Positions 63,802 through 64,000 of a DNA stretch of 64,000 bases are shown in pieces. Source of the stretch: Mesostigma viride (Eukaryota; Streptophyta; Mesostigmatophyceae; Mesostigmatales; Mesostigmataceae). Every line of letters starts with the position of its first letter. Positions within the stretch are counted from its first letter, which is position 1. The stretch covers positions 7,441,862-7,505,861 of the forward strand of contig RPFO01000065.1 in NCBI GenBank assembly GCA_009746045.1, read 5' to 3'. The notes under the pieces were generated by a model. The model was not told the origin of the DNA, searched no databases, and was given only the letters and a program-made list of their open reading frames with translations. The position numbers were made by a program, and so were the translations under genes.

Positions 63802-64000
63802 GGCCATGGCTGGAAGACGGGGCATTGACACCAACGGAACATACCTATAGATCTAGTAGTACTTACGTACGTGCTTGTGTGCCAGAAAGGCATGCAGGGA
63901 TCAACCTGCATGTGTGCATACATGCCAAGAATTGTATAGGTAAATTGCATGATTTCAGCACGCACATACAATGGTATCTTGTTGTAGAGCACGTATCACG
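63802..64000. other. Terminal noncoding stretch
   Basis: No gene or repeat recognised in the final 199 bases. Confidence 0.5.

Overview
This is a nuclear-type eukaryotic window, most consistent with a green alga (inference). The evidence is GT-AG introns packed with simple repeats, a plant/green-lineage type N-recognin (PRT6/UBR) with low-complexity expansions, abundant LINEs with APE-type and restriction-like endonuclease domains, Copia elements, and elements with the split-direct-repeat layout of DIRS-group retrotransposons. Only three host loci are supported. They are the 3' half of a UBR/PRT6-like E3 ligase (1-8191, +), a large RNA-silencing-type locus encoding a P-loop ATPase, a cellular RNA-dependent RNA polymerase and a UPF1-like SF1 helicase (49502-42322, -), and an intronless cytochrome P450 (53484-54827, +). 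Most of the rest is transposable-element DNA in nested layers.

Layout. 1-8191: UBR-like gene; its first intron holds a 1.56 kb pentanucleotide array. 8.9-17.4 kb: a TTAA-flanked element and LINE debris in both orientations. About 15.9-38.8 kb: one + strand LINE split by, in order, an intact-looking 6.2 kb Copia element (17713-23877, TSD CATGC), a 2.06 kb split-direct-repeat element (24372-26429), smaller debris, and a second decayed Copia element (29671-38339, TSD CCCCG). That Copia element carries two TTAA-type insertions of its own. 39.0-42.3 kb: a minus-strand LINE tail and noncoding repeats. 42.3-49.5 kb: RdRp/helicase locus. 50.0-51.9 kb: a second split-direct-repeat element. 53.5-54.8 kb: P450. 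55.3-58.7 kb: LINE and ORF1-type debris ending in a (CAATT)n tail. 59.5-63.6 kb: a third split-direct-repeat element sitting inside the (CAATT)n array, with a fourth inserted in its left repeat.

Two things stand out. First, the RdRp locus appears to join in one transcription unit a P-loop ATPase, an RdRp with the DLDGD catalytic motif and an SF1 helicase; these resemble parts that act as separate proteins in known RNA-silencing polymerase complexes. The open frame shifts three times, one shift at a homopolymer, so either the assembly has indels or the gene is decaying. Second, four different short repeat families share one architecture: left and right arms joined by a G-quadruplex-type (GGGT)n tract, followed directly by the same arms separated by 0.8-1.25 kb of noncoding DNA. 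This is the A1-internal-B1A2-B2 layout of PAT/Kangaroo-type DIRS retrotransposons, but without genes. The two Copia elements also share an unusual Gag-integrase-protease order with a DTQA protease motif.
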